Positions 1-8,998 of a DNA stretch of 64,000 nucleotides are shown here, in pieces (position 1 is the first letter of the stretch; the number at the start of each line of letters is the position of its first letter). The translations under genes and the position numbers were made by a program. Origin of the DNA: Leclercia adecarboxylata (lineage in GTDB: Bacteria > Pseudomonadota > Gammaproteobacteria > Enterobacterales > Enterobacteriaceae); contig NZ_CP035382.1 in assembly GCF_006874705.1 (NCBI RefSeq), positions 3,906,001 through 3,970,000 of the forward strand. The letters run 5' to 3'. The notes under the pieces were generated by a model. That model worked only from the letters and a program-made list of their open reading frames with translations. It made no database searches and was not told where the DNA came from.

Positions 1-857
1 ACCACGCTGTAGCCATTGCCCCACACTTTGGGCGTCAGCAGCGACAGCAGCCCGACAATCAGCCCGCCCAGCGCCAGCTGCCACGGCGGCGAGAGTTTCA
101 GGCGCAGAAACAGGGAATGACTAAAGTCCATCAACCACATCAGCGCCGGGCCGCAAAGGCCGGCCAGCAGGCCCATGCCGACGATCAGGGAATAATCCAC
201 CCCGGTCAGGGTTTCGCTGAGATGCACCTCATACAGCGTGCTCGCACCCGGACTGAGCAGGCGGGTGGTGAGAAGTGCAACGACCGCGGCTATCACCACC
301 GGGCCGAGGGACGCCAGCATCAGGGTGCCGAACAGGATCTCGGCAATAAACAGGCTCCCGGCTAAGGGCGCGTGGTAGGCGCTGGCCATCCCGGCGGCGG
401 CCCCGCAGGCGATCCACAGTTTCCATTCTGATTTCGGCGTAAAGCGCTGGGCAAAAAAGGAGGCGGCGAGGGCGGCCAGCAGGATCATCGCCCCTTCACG
501 ACCAATGGCGCTGCCGCTGGCAACTACCAGTAACGACGCCAGGGATTTCACCAGGCTGGCACCGTAATCGAACTGCCCTTCGCCCGTTTCCAGAGCTTCC
601 ATATAGTCGGTAGGGGCATGGGGACGCTGCGCCGTCATCCGCTGCCATCCCCACAGCAACAGTCCGGCCACCAGTCCGCCCAGGGCAGGCGTCAGCGCGC
701 GCCGCCAGGGCGAAAGCGCGCTGGCGGCATTCACCAGGCTGCCGCTTTCGTTACTCAGGAACAGCCACTCCAGCAGGTACATGGCGTGACGAAACACCGC
801 CACGGCCAGCGCCGCCAGCACGCCGGTGACGGTGGCAATCAGCAGCCTGCGAAACAT
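1..857 (-). CDS. clcB: ClcB, ClC-type voltage-gated chloride channel/transporter (partial, 3' end outside window)
   Basis: This reading frame is open to the window edge, so about 285 N-terminal residues are present and the C-terminus is missing. The translation begins [19 protein letters not shown] and runs through [20 protein letters not shown], closely matching remembered E. coli ClcB. ClC proteins are inner-membrane anion channels or exchangers; ClcB has been linked to extreme acid resistance. The ClC hallmark GREGA is visible in the translated middle. An in-frame ATG at 893 would add 12 residues; neither start has a convincing ribosome site, and 857 matches the E. coli start. It lies tail-side of the osmU operon, on the same strand. 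Confidence 0.93.
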   Translation of the reverse strand, partial: MFRRLLIATVTGVLAALAVAVFRHAMYLLEWLFLSNESGSLVNAASALSPWRRALTPALGGLVAGLLLWGWQRMTAQRPHAPTDYMEALETGEGQFDYGASLVKSLASLLVVASGSAIGREGAMILLAALAASFFAQRFTPKSEWKLWIACGAAAGMASAYHAPLAGSLFIAEILFGTLMLASLGPVVIAAVVALLTTRLLSPGASTLYEVHLSETLTGVDYSLIVGMGLLAGLCGPALMWLMDFSHSLFLRLKLSPPWQLALGGLIVGLLSLLTPKVWGNGYSV

Positions 858-959
858 CGCGCGGATGTCAGGGTAAGCATGGAGTCGATGCATGGGTTAC
901 GCGTAAACAGGGAAGATACAATATTGTGAGGGGAAATCGCGGGGTTAGCAACGTAAAGC

Positions 960-976
960 GCCGGGCAGGGCCCGGC
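960..976 (-). terminator. GC-rich hairpin after osmV
   Basis: GCCGGGC and GCCCGGC flank a 3-base loop just beyond the osmV stop. On the minus strand it is followed by a short T-containing stretch but no long U-run, so it may be a terminator or an mRNA-end stabiliser. Confidence 0.5.
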
Positions 977-981
977 TGACT

Positions 982-2133
982 TTATGAGTTCTCGCTATGA
1001 ATATTCAGCGCCCGGCGGGTGCGGCCAGAGCTGAGGTATTCCGCGATATAGTCCTGGGAAATCTCGCCGTTATAGCGCCCGTCCTCATCAACAATCGGCA
1101 TCCAGCTGGTATTACTCTCATACAGGCGGGAGAGCACCACGCGAAGGTTGTCCTCCGCCTTGCCGGTCATGCGGAACGGATGGATCAGATCGGCGCAGGT
1201 ACCGGTGGCATGACGCGCTTCCCGGCGCTTCACAAAGCCCAGCGGCTTGCCGTTTTCATCCACCACGGTCACCGCGCGGATATCGTTATCGTCCATCGTG
1301 GCGAAGGCCTCAGGCAGCGGCGTGGCCGGGCGAACCGTGATCGTCGGCTGCTGGTCCGTTACATCTCCTGCAGAAACCAGCAGCAGGCGCTTCAGGGTAC
1401 GGTCCTGGCCGACGAATGAGCCGACAAACTCATTCGCCGGTTTAGCCAGCAGTTCGTCCGGGCTGGCGCACTGGACAATTTTCCCCTGACGGAAGACGGC
1501 GATGCGATCCCCCAGCTTCAGCGCCTCGTCTATGTCGTGGCTGACCAGCATCACGGTCTTTTTCAGCTTGCGCTGCATCTCGAGGAACTGGTTCTGGATC
1601 ACCTCGCGGTTAATCGGGTCGACCGCACCGAACGGCTCATCCATCAGCAGCACCGGAGGATCTGCCGCCAGGGCGCGGATCACGCCGATACGCTGCTGCT
1701 GACCGCCGGACATTTCGCGCGGATAGCGGTTGAGGAACTTATGCGGATCCATCGCCACCATATCCATCAGCTCTTCGGCGCGGGTTTTACAGCGGGTTTT
1801 GTCCCAGCCCAGCATCCGTGGCACCACGGTGATGTTCTCTTCGATGGTCATGTTCGGGAACAGACCAATCTGCTGGATCACATAGCCGATGTTGCGGCGC
1901 AGGGTGACGGTATCCATGTCGCTGGTGTCCTGACCGTTAATCAGGATTTTGCCGCTGCTCGGGGTAATCAGGCGGTTAATCATCTTCAGGGTAGTGGTCT
2001 TGCCGCAGCCGGACGGGCCGAGCAGGACGCACATTTCCCCTTCGGGCACGTTCAGGTTAACGTTATCCACGGCCTTAAAAGTCTGGCCCTGCTTCTGTGA
2101 AAATTGTTTGGTGAGGTTTTCCAGTTTTATCAT
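982..2133 (-). CDS. osmV: OsmV, ATP-binding subunit of the OsmU glycine betaine/osmoprotectant ABC importer
   Basis: 383 residues. The ATPase domain shows Walker A GPSGCGKTT near residues 39-47, the signature SGGQQQR and Walker B LLMDEP; a C-terminal regulatory part (about 250-370) looks like paired CBS modules, as in OpuA/ProV-type ATPases. It energises osmoprotectant uptake at the inner membrane. The chosen start is the ATG at 2133, giving MIKLENLTKQF; it overlaps the osmW stop by one base (TAATG), typical of translational coupling. The longer upstream reading has no family support. Gene order matches Salmonella osmVWXY (STM1491-1494), which also sits beside clcB; the family is osmotically induced there. 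Confidence 0.9.
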   Translation of the reverse strand: MIKLENLTKQFSQKQGQTFKAVDNVNLNVPEGEMCVLLGPSGCGKTTTLKMINRLITPSSGKILINGQDTSDMDTVTLRRNIGYVIQQIGLFPNMTIEENITVVPRMLGWDKTRCKTRAEELMDMVAMDPHKFLNRYPREMSGGQQQRIGVIRALAADPPVLLMDEPFGAVDPINREVIQNQFLEMQRKLKKTVMLVSHDIDEALKLGDRIAVFRQGKIVQCASPDELLAKPANEFVGSFVGQDRTLKRLLLVSAGDVTDQQPTITVRPATPLPEAFATMDDNDIRAVTVVDENGKPLGFVKRREARHATGTCADLIHPFRMTGKAEDNLRVVLSRLYESNTSWMPIVDEDGRYNGEISQDYIAEYLSSGRTRRALNIHSENS

Positions 2134-2780
2134 TATCGAATCCCCTTTGGAGTCAGAACGATCTGCAGACGGTGCAGTAACCAGTCGAGCACAATCGCTA
2201 AAAGACAAATCATCAGCGCACCGGCAATCAGCATACGAATATCGCTTCCGCCAATGCCGTTAAGCAGCAGCAGGCCCAGCCCGCCAGCACCAATCACCGC
2301 GGCAATCGCCATCACGCCGATGTTCATGACTACGGCGGTGCGGATCCCGCCAAAGATCACCGGCAGCGCCATCGGAATTTCTACCCAGCGCAGACGCTGC
2401 CAGAAGGTCATGCCGATGCCGCGACCCGCTTCGCGCAGGCCCGGCGGCAGGCTGTCGAGGGCGGTGTGGGTGTTACGCACAATCGGCAGCAGCGAGTAGA
2501 GAAACACCGCCGTAATAGCGGGCAGGGCACCAATACCCTGACCGATCATGGAAAAGAGTGGGATCATCAGGCCGAACAGGGCAATCGACGGGATGGTCAG
2601 CACGATGGTGGCAATCCCCAGCACCGGCGTGGCCAGCCATTTGTGGCGCACAATCAGAATGCCCAGCGGCACGCCGATAATAATGGCTAAGCCCACGGCC
2701 AGCGCCACCAGCCATAGATGTTGCAGCGTCAGGGTTAACAGATAGCCCCAGTTATCAATAATGTAATGAACCGTATCCAT
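2133..2780 (-). CDS. osmW: OsmW, permease subunit of the OsmU ABC importer
   Basis: 215 residues with several hydrophobic segments and the binding-protein-dependent permease loop around REAGRGIGMTFWQRLRWVEIP, where the EAA motif contacts the ATPase. Forms the membrane channel together with OsmY. It is the third gene in the minus-strand operon, nine bases after osmX and coupled to osmV. Length and order fit the betaine/choline/proline permease family (ProW/OpuCB type). It could also be named after YehW/YehY, paralogous subunits in E. coli, but the position next to clcB favours OsmU. Confidence 0.9.
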   Translation of the reverse strand: MDTVHYIIDNWGYLLTLTLQHLWLVALAVGLAIIIGVPLGILIVRHKWLATPVLGIATIVLTIPSIALFGLMIPLFSMIGQGIGALPAITAVFLYSLLPIVRNTHTALDSLPPGLREAGRGIGMTFWQRLRWVEIPMALPVIFGGIRTAVVMNIGVMAIAAVIGAGGLGLLLLNGIGGSDIRMLIAGALMICLLAIVLDWLLHRLQIVLTPKGIR

Positions 2781-2789
2781 AGCGCCTCC

Positions 2790-3689
2790 TTACAGCAGCT
2801 GCTTGCTACGCAGGAAATCACGGGCGACCTGCTGCGGTGACTGATGATCGATATCCACCTTCTTGTTCAGCTCGGTGATAACGTCGTTGTTGAGCTGGGC
2901 GGAGAGGGTATTCAGCGCCTCTTCCAGACCCGGGTTAGCCTCCAGGGTGTCCTTACGCACGACCGGCGTCACCGCATAGCTCGGGAAGAAGCCCTTATCA
3001 TCTTCCAGCACCTTCAGGTCAAAACCCTTCACGCGCCCGTCGGTGGTGTAGATCAGCCCGGCATCGACAAAGCCGTCGCGCACCGCGTTATAGACCAGAC
3101 CGGGATCCATCTGGCGGATCTGCGGGCGATCCAGCTCCAGGTTGTAGGCGGCCTGCAGCGGCTTCATGCCGTCGCTGCGCCCGGAAAACTCGAGATCGAG
3201 CCCCAGCAGCCAGTTGTTATCCGGGTCGGTTTTACGCACCTGCTCAACCTTCGCCACCAGCTCTGACATGGTGTTGATATGCTCCGCCTCGGCGCGCCTA
3301 CGTTGCATGGCAAAGGCGTAGGTGTTGTTCATGTCAGCAGGCTTAAGCCACACCAGGCCGTGCTTCGCATCCAGGCGTTTCACCGTCTCGTACGACTCCT
3401 GCGGCGACATGCGTTTGTTGATGTGGTTAAAGATGATCAGCGAGGTACCGGTGTACTCCCAGGTCATATCGATCTGCTTGTTGATCATCGCGTTGCGGGA
3501 GATGACCGTCGCAATGTTGGTCTGGGGCTGAACCTGAAAGCCTTTCTTTTGCAGATATTGCACGGTCATGGCCGAGAGAATGTGCTGCTCGGTAAAGCTC
3601 TTGGTCGCCAGAATCAGCGGCGCGGCGAGCGCCTGGCTGGAGAAGAGCGCGGCGGCGCACAGCGCCGTCAGGCCGGTAAACAGTCTCAT
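2790..3689 (-). CDS. osmX: OsmX, periplasmic osmoprotectant-binding protein
   Basis: 299 residues. A signal peptide is clear: basic start, hydrophobic core and a probable cleavage after SSQALA. The mature part ([17 protein letters not shown]) is the QAT-type substrate-binding fold that cages quaternary amines such as glycine betaine. It captures substrate in the periplasm and hands it to OsmW/OsmY. Lies between the two permease genes, 18 bases from osmY and 9 from osmW. The protein is strongly similar in layout to YehZ/OsmF; the context decides for OsmX. Confidence 0.9.
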   Translation of the reverse strand: MRLFTGLTALCAAALFSSQALAAPLILATKSFTEQHILSAMTVQYLQKKGFQVQPQTNIATVISRNAMINKQIDMTWEYTGTSLIIFNHINKRMSPQESYETVKRLDAKHGLVWLKPADMNNTYAFAMQRRRAEAEHINTMSELVAKVEQVRKTDPDNNWLLGLDLEFSGRSDGMKPLQAAYNLELDRPQIRQMDPGLVYNAVRDGFVDAGLIYTTDGRVKGFDLKVLEDDKGFFPSYAVTPVVRKDTLEANPGLEEALNTLSAQLNNDVITELNKKVDIDHQSPQQVARDFLRSKQLL

Positions 3690-3707
3690 AGAAGCTCCTT
3701 GTTATAA

Positions 3708-4418
3708 TTATCGCGCGAGATGCGGGCTCATCAGACGACCCAGCGCCGCCAGCAGCGTATCCAGAATCAGGGCGAACAGGGCGGTAGCCGCAGCACCCAG
3801 GATCAGCGTCGGGAAGTCGTTCAGGTAAATACCCGGGAAAATCAGCTCGCCGTAGCTGCTGGCGCCGATCAGGAAGGCCAGCGGCGCGGTACCGACGTTA
3901 ATCGCGGTAGCGATGCGGATCCCGGAGAGCATCACCGGCCAGGCGTTGGGGATTTCCACCTGCCACAGACGCTGCCATTTGGTCATCCCTATGCCGTTCG
4001 CCGCCTCCAGCAACGACCCCGGAACGGAGCACAGCCCGGCGTAGGTGTTACGCACGATCGGCAGCAGCGAGGCCAGGAACAGGGCGATGATGGCAGGGGT
4101 ATCACCAATGCCAATCACCACCATCGCCAGGGCCAGAACGGCCAGCGGCGGCAGGGTGTTACCGACGTTAAAGATCTGCATCACGTATTCGGCGATACCT
4201 CGCGCGGCCGGACGGCTCAGCAAAATACCGCTCGGGATACCAACCAGCAGGGCGAAGAACATGGAGGAGAAGACTAAAATTAGATGCTGTTGCCCGAGAT
4301 AGACCATGTCAACCTGGCGCGCTTTGATCGTCTCGAGCCCAATTCCCCAGACGAGGAGGGCGACAACCACGATAATCGCGCCGACAAAAAGCAGCGAACG
4401 TTTGAATAATGGATGCAT
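3708..4418 (-). CDS. osmY: OsmY (OsmU system), second permease subunit
   Basis: 236 residues, hydrophobic, with the permease loop EAANGIGMTKWQRLWQVEIP. First gene of the osmU operon. The start at 4418 (MHPLFKRSLLF) is preferred because GGGAG lies about ten bases upstream; an in-frame ATG at 4442 has no ribosome site. The name is that used for Salmonella STM1494 and must not be confused with the unrelated E. coli periplasmic protein OsmY. An extra N-terminal hydrophobic segment (residues about 8-28) precedes the permease domain. Confidence 0.85.
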   Translation of the reverse strand: MHPLFKRSLLFVGAIIVVVALLVWGIGLETIKARQVDMVYLGQQHLILVFSSMFFALLVGIPSGILLSRPAARGIAEYVMQIFNVGNTLPPLAVLALAMVVIGIGDTPAIIALFLASLLPIVRNTYAGLCSVPGSLLEAANGIGMTKWQRLWQVEIPNAWPVMLSGIRIATAINVGTAPLAFLIGASSYGELIFPGIYLNDFPTLILGAAATALFALILDTLLAALGRLMSPHLAR

Positions 4419-4632
4419 TGCGATGTGTCTCCCTGTGCGCATGCGTTATAGCAACCACCGGTTGCCTGTTGTTATGCCATGATTCGGCAGGGGTATTTGA
4501 GCTATAGCAAGGGATTGGGAAGGGTTCCAGCGAAGCGGTAAAATCAGTAACCCTATGAAAATAGGGGTAATCATAGTTTAAGCCTTATGGGATAAGGGCT
4601 GGTCAGGGGGAGGCAGAATAGTCTTAAAGATA
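4419..4632 (-). promoter_or_regulatory. osmU operon upstream region, candidate stationary-phase type promoter
   Basis: Only regulatory DNA is seen here. On the minus strand TGCTATAGCTC resembles an extended -10 of the RpoS type, with a weak TGGAAC about 17 bases upstream. This would suit an osmotically induced operon, but no start site is proven. Short dyads (ACCGGTGGTT and CCCTATGAAAATAGGG) are present. Confidence 0.35.
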
Positions 4633-4665
4633 TTCTCATTAAGTGACACCGTCACTTAATGAGAA
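4633..4665. terminator. Perfect 15-bp inverted repeat between DUF1275 gene and osmU promoter
   Basis: TTCTCATTAAGTGAC and its exact complement are separated by three bases. It begins eleven bases beyond the DUF1275 stop and is AT-rich, so the stem plus adjoining T residues could terminate transcription of that gene; it could also be an operator. Confidence 0.5.
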
Positions 4666-4675
4666 GGCAAGTCTG

Positions 4676-5419
4676 TTATTTGCTGAGCGCAGTGCGGACT
4701 TTTCGCACACGTAGCGAGGTGCTGATGATGGAGAAAGCGGCCACGAAAACCAGCATGAGCCCCAGCGCCAGCATCGCATTGAAGCCAAACCACCGGAATA
4801 GTATCAGCCCGGCAATACCCCCGGTGATGAATGAGAAGAGGGTGGTGAGATGGGTTTTGAGCTGGCTTCGTTGTGCTGCGGTATCTTTGGAGTAATCCCG
4901 GCGCAGCATCGCCACTACCACCGAGGCCAGCGAAATGCCTGCGTCGGTTAACGTGCCGGTAATGTGCGTGGATCTTACCCGTCCGCCGGAAAGCTGGGTG
5001 GAAGTTGAGTTATGGATCCCCATCAGGCCGCAGAGAAAAACAATAATTTCCCGATTGGTGGTGAAGGTATGAAAATACATTTCATACAGAGACACACCGG
5101 CCAGTAATAGCCCTTCAATAAATAAAACCTGACAAAAAATGAGCCGCACATTCTGAATGATGTCCCATAAAACGATAATCCGGGCAATGATTGCTCCCGT
5201 AACAAACGACAAAATAATGGTGGCAAAGAAAATAATATCGTTCAGATCCGTTGAGGAGACTTCACTGGAGAATTGCGAGGTATTGCCGGTCATATGGGAA
5301 GGAAAAAAACCGAAAGCCCCCAGCGCAATAGCATTCAGTAAGCCTGCGGAGGTGGCCAGCCAGAGGGCAAGCCGGCGATCCTCCTGATGCGTTCGTTCTT
5401 TCTTGAGTTTAATCAGCAA
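4676..5419 (-). CDS. DUF1275 (YoaK-type) integral membrane protein
   Basis: 247 residues, about six hydrophobic segments. N-terminal WLATSAGLLNAIALGAFGFF and the downstream HMTGNTSQ are typical of DUF1275, a family of unknown function often described as YoaK-like inner-membrane proteins. The start codon is TTG at 5419: GGAGG lies six bases before it, an unusually strong ribosome site, and no ATG is placed as well. Single-gene unit with a hairpin beyond the stop. Function in the cell is not known. Confidence 0.8.
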   Translation of the reverse strand: MLIKLKKERTHQEDRRLALWLATSAGLLNAIALGAFGFFPSHMTGNTSQFSSEVSSTDLNDIIFFATIILSFVTGAIIARIIVLWDIIQNVRLIFCQVLFIEGLLLAGVSLYEMYFHTFTTNREIIVFLCGLMGIHNSTSTQLSGGRVRSTHITGTLTDAGISLASVVVAMLRRDYSKDTAAQRSQLKTHLTTLFSFITGGIAGLILFRWFGFNAMLALGLMLVFVAAFSIISTSLRVRKVRTALSK

Positions 5420-5589
5420 AGAATACCTCCGGTTTGAGCTTTGCCTGAATAATCAGGCTAGCAAAGACAATTCACAGGTTGTCCAGGATAGCGCTTAATT
5501 ATTACGGCACCGGAGGTCCGGGTGGATTTAGTAATTAATTAAAATAACCTTGATAAGAAAGTGATTATTAAGCATCGGACACGGCAGGC

Positions 5590-6213
5590 TCACATCATTC
5601 CATTATTGCCGTGGCGTAAAAACGCCGGGCGTTGGTTTAAACGGTCAAACCAGGCCTCGATGGCGGGCACATCCGGATGGTCGAAGGGCGTCATCTTCCA
5701 GCGGTTTACTGACAGCCCCAGCACCACATCGGCGAGGGTAAAGGTCTCGCCCGCCACCCAGGCCCCGGTGCGTTGCAGCTGCTGCTCAAGGATCGCGATA
5801 TGGTGATTCCACTCTTTAATCCCGGCCGCTATCCGCGCGGGATCGTTAAAGTCCGGGTTTTTGCGCCCCAGGGCCGGGAAGACGTAGCGCCAGGCGTTGT
5901 TGAACTCGGTCGCTTGCCAGTCCATCCAGCGCTCGACGTTGGCGCAGGCCTGCGGATCCGTGGGGAGCAGATCGTCGCGCCCGGCTTTACGCGCCAGATA
6001 ACGGCAGATCGCATTGGATTCCCACAGCACAAAATCGCCTTCGATCAGCACCGGTACCATGGCGTTCGGGTTGAGCGCGCGGAAGGCGGCCGTTTCCGTC
6101 GAGGTAAAGCCACTGCCGTAGTCTTCCTGAAGATAGTCCAGACCCGTTTCTTCGCAGGTCCAGAGCACTTTGCGCACGTTAATGGAGGTGGTTTTGCCGA
6201 GGATTTTTAGCAT
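5590..6213 (-). CDS. Glutathione S-transferase family protein
   Basis: 207 residues. N-terminal thioredoxin-like half (LKILGKTTSINVRKVLWTCEE) carries the conserved cis-proline context NAMVPVLIEGDFVLWESNAI, where the ES pair binds the glutathione gamma-glutamyl part; the C-terminal half is helical with LADVVLGLSVNRW. Probably a cytosolic GST of the bacterial YfcF/YibF-like kind conjugating or reducing electrophiles. Start at 6213 chosen over 6249 because family members begin with this beta strand, and AAGGA lies about eleven bases upstream. Monocistronic, divergent from the lipoprotein gene. Substrate unknown. Confidence 0.85.
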   Translation of the reverse strand: MLKILGKTTSINVRKVLWTCEETGLDYLQEDYGSGFTSTETAAFRALNPNAMVPVLIEGDFVLWESNAICRYLARKAGRDDLLPTDPQACANVERWMDWQATEFNNAWRYVFPALGRKNPDFNDPARIAAGIKEWNHHIAILEQQLQRTGAWVAGETFTLADVVLGLSVNRWKMTPFDHPDVPAIEAWFDRLNQRPAFLRHGNNGMM

Positions 6214-6365
6214 GGTGCAGATGTCCTTTGTCGGGTGAGTTAATAACAATACAGCAGTTATGCAGGGAGCTTAGGGCAAATTCTGGTGGGGAAGTGGTGA
6301 CGTGCGGTAAGTAATGATTTATGCAATAGTTGAAACACAATGGAAGTATTAAGAAAGGAGTAACG

Positions 6366-6887
6366 ATGAAAAAAGTGTTGGGATTATTATTTGTCTTATT
6401 GCTGGCAGGCTGTTCCACCCCCGGTAAACCCGCTTTCTTTTATACCTGGACGCAGTACCGTACGGGGATTGATATCAACCTCCCTAAAGAGCCTAAATAT
6501 AATGACTCCTTTCATGGGACGTTACGCCAGGACGATGATGGCGAATATGCCCTGATTGTGATCTATAACGGCGGCAACGTTGTAAGCCAGTTCGGCTATG
6601 TCACCAAAAACACGCTTGGAAACTGGATTGACCTCTATTCCGGATTCCTGAAATGGGATCCCAAAGATACGGCAGCAACAACCAGATTCACCGTCCCGGA
6701 TACAGACTCGCTGACGCGCAAAGAGTACGATATTGAATATCGCCTCGTTCAGGGGAAAAAGCTTTTTGTCATCAATAAACACAGCTCTGATGCCCTGTTC
6801 ACCGATTTTTCCGAGATGTCGATGGATGAGGCGAACGTGGCCAAAGCGCTGGATGTTTATGAAAACCTGAGAACAGTGCTCAGGTAG
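6366..6887 (+). CDS. Putative lipoprotein of unknown function
   Basis: 173 residues. MKKVLGLLFVLLLAGC is a textbook lipoprotein signal with lipobox LAGC, so the mature protein would be acylated at Cys16 and anchored in an envelope membrane. AAGGAG ends seven bases before the ATG at 6366, deciding this start over an upstream ATG at 6330. The mature domain is soluble-looking and I do not recognise a family. Downstream a CCTCTCCGC/GCGGGGAGG hairpin at 6972-6994 could end transcription. Confidence 0.7.
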   Translation: MKKVLGLLFVLLLAGCSTPGKPAFFYTWTQYRTGIDINLPKEPKYNDSFHGTLRQDDDGEYALIVIYNGGNVVSQFGYVTKNTLGNWIDLYSGFLKWDPKDTAATTRFTVPDTDSLTRKEYDIEYRLVQGKKLFVINKHSSDALFTDFSEMSMDEANVAKALDVYENLRTVLR

Positions 6888-6971
6888 TCAGGCTGGTTAA
6901 TTGTCCATGGCGTTGTAAGCTGTTGCCGGTCATTCAGAGCGCGGAGCGGACATCAGCCCCTCGCTCAGAAT

Positions 6972-6994
6972 CCTCTCCGCATTACGCGGGGAGG
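6972..6994 (+). terminator. Hairpin between lipoprotein gene and Imm63-like gene
   Basis: Nine-base arms (one G-T pair) with a five-base loop and TTCGCTT after it. Possible weak terminator for the lipoprotein gene. Confidence 0.35.
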
Positions 6995-7022
6995 TTCGCT
7001 TAAGGCTAAAAAATAATCAATC

Positions 7023-7418
7023 ATGAAAGATATCGAAGCGTTACGCGCAGAACTTCTCAAAATAGGTGAGCGAATTGGAGGGGGGATAAGGCCCAATTAT
7101 TACTTCGTCATCCCTGACGGACCTGATGGTATGGCAACGCCCTATCTGGAAATTCATGGTCAAGAATATCACTTCATTGTCAATGAAAGAGGTATCGAAA
7201 TAGCGCGTAAAGTGACGCTGAGTGACGATGAGATTCTTTACTGGTTTGTTGAGTGTGGCGTGGCTGGTTTAGCGGCAAAGTTTGCAGCCTTGCACAGCTC
7301 ACCGGGCAAGGCATTCAGGGAGGTTTATTTCCGGAAACAATACAGTTTAATGCTTTCCATTAAACCTGAATGGGCGACAAGGAAACGCAAAGAATTTTCA
7401 GAAATTCTTAGTGCTTAG
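7023..7418 (+). CDS. Imm63-like immunity protein, orphan
   Basis: 131 residues, no signal peptide. The pattern PYLEIHGQEYHFIVNERG, followed by a DEILYWF motif and a C-terminal SIKPEWATRKRKEF, fits the Imm63 family of polymorphic-toxin immunity proteins as I remember it. Such proteins neutralise a cognate contact-dependent or secreted toxin in the cytosol. No toxin, Rhs or CdiA gene is adjacent, so this would be an orphan antidote. The ribosome site is poor (TAAGG about 17 bases upstream), which may mean weak translation or loss of an original 5' partner. Moderate confidence in the family. Confidence 0.65.
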   Translation: MKDIEALRAELLKIGERIGGGIRPNYYFVIPDGPDGMATPYLEIHGQEYHFIVNERGIEIARKVTLSDDEILYWFVECGVAGLAAKFAALHSSPGKAFREVYFRKQYSLMLSIKPEWATRKRKEFSEILSA

Positions 7419-7559
7419 ATCCACAAATGTCATTACGTGAGTCTGTCTGCGTTAAAAGGACCGTTACCATTGCAAAAGCATCAAACGGCCCTGTGCTACT
7501 TATGGGTCATGGCGTGATGAACAGGCTGATTGCAAGGGTACTCCTATCGCGATAATGCA

Positions 7560-8915
7560 TTAAAACAGATATTTAAAACGCAGGCGTGCGCCGTAACGTG
7601 GTTGGTCATTAGCTTCTTCTTGTGCTGTTGAATTAAGCCAGGAGGTGTAAGCGCCAAGGTAAATGTTGAAGTTGGGCATATTCATAATATTGGGCAATTG
7701 CCAGGAGGTGTGGATGGTATGGATATCGTAATTTCCAGGCGCGAGGATTGCGCATTCGTTATCACATTCACTGTTTAATCCGGATATATTGAATTCGGAA
7801 ATCTTGTTATGAGCATAAATATAGCCTAACTCAACGCGGTGCCAGAGCGCATTGACCCCTACGCTAAAGTCTTTTTCGTCTTCAGCATTCATATAAGCAG
7901 TGCTCATATTAACCACTACACCATCTTGCGGATTTTTTTGCAGGGTATTCCAGTTCATGGTTAAACCATATCCTGTGCGCTCCGATTGATCGTGCCACTT
8001 TCCTTCAGGATCTTTATAGCCGTAAGCGTTGTTGACAAGGTTAGTTTCCATAGCAGCCGCCACAGAATAGTCGCCTGAACGCCAGGCAATAACCGGGCGG
8101 ACGTAAACCACATTTTTTTGATTATCGAGTTCAGTTCCGTGATAACGCTGGTCTACGTAAAGTGAACTGCCATCCTCTACCAGTGTATTCACCTCCAGAT
8201 ACCAGTTATCTGACGTTTTACTGAATAGCAGATTCCCTCCGCTGTTACTGCGCCCACGCGCCTCTTTCATCATGTAGATGTAGCCATAACCGTCGCTATA
8301 CAGGTCATTAGCTGTGTTTCCAGAGTACTCGATAAAGGTGTCCTGGTTGAGGGGGAACATATCATAGGCTTCAAAGCGCCCAACCTTAACTAACCAATCT
8401 TGCTCTTGTCCAAAGAAGAAGGCCGCATCATCAAGGTTCATTTTCCCATTCATATCCGCCAGCGGTTGGACAGTAAAACCGGCAAACTGGTCATTCGATG
8501 AACGTTGTATACCGTCAATGCTTAATAGAATACGTCCATTGATATCCCAGCGTTCTTTATCGCCCGGCGCCCAGTTTTTATTCGCGCTGGTTTTTGCCGA
8601 TGTTAAACTACCGGTGCGGCTGGCACCATCAAGATTAAACTCCACGTCACCATGGAATTTTAATTCCGCATCTTTATTTAAAGTTAATTTAGGTACGTCT
8701 GTTTGCTTTGCTGAATTTGTATTATTTTCATCTTTCCTGGCTGATGCTTGTTTTAATGCTGCTATTTCTGCCTCTGCGCTATAAGCGCGATTTTCTGCAT
8801 CCTGTAATCGTTGTTCAAGCACCATAAAGCGCTGTTCAATAGTTAACGGTGTCTGGGAAAAAACGGAGGCCGAGTATAAACCGGCGCAGAGCACCGATCC
8901 GGTTGTTATTTTCAT
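7560..8915 (-). CDS. LamB/ScrY-like carbohydrate porin
   Basis: 451 residues. N-terminal signal peptide (cleavage near SASVFSQ), then a short heptad-like coiled coil (EQRFMVLEQRLQDAENRAYS to about residue 60) as in ScrY, then a long beta-barrel segment ending in FKYLF with the terminal aromatic residue recognised by the outer-membrane insertion machinery. It should form a sugar-specific channel in the outer membrane. It is the last gene of the mel block, 83 bases after the GH32 gene, and probably admits oligosaccharides such as raffinose, melibiose or sucrose. The exact substrate cannot be read from the sequence. Confidence 0.85.
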   Translation of the reverse strand: MKITTGSVLCAGLYSASVFSQTPLTIEQRFMVLEQRLQDAENRAYSAEAEIAALKQASARKDENNTNSAKQTDVPKLTLNKDAELKFHGDVEFNLDGASRTGSLTSAKTSANKNWAPGDKERWDINGRILLSIDGIQRSSNDQFAGFTVQPLADMNGKMNLDDAAFFFGQEQDWLVKVGRFEAYDMFPLNQDTFIEYSGNTANDLYSDGYGYIYMMKEARGRSNSGGNLLFSKTSDNWYLEVNTLVEDGSSLYVDQRYHGTELDNQKNVVYVRPVIAWRSGDYSVAAAMETNLVNNAYGYKDPEGKWHDQSERTGYGLTMNWNTLQKNPQDGVVVNMSTAYMNAEDEKDFSVGVNALWHRVELGYIYAHNKISEFNISGLNSECDNECAILAPGNYDIHTIHTSWQLPNIMNMPNFNIYLGAYTSWLNSTAQEEANDQPRYGARLRFKYLF

Positions 8916-8998
8916 CGAATCAAACCTGTATAATTTTAATGATGCCGACGCGTGACGCCGCAGGGTAATTACTACGGCATTTATTTATATTTATTTCT

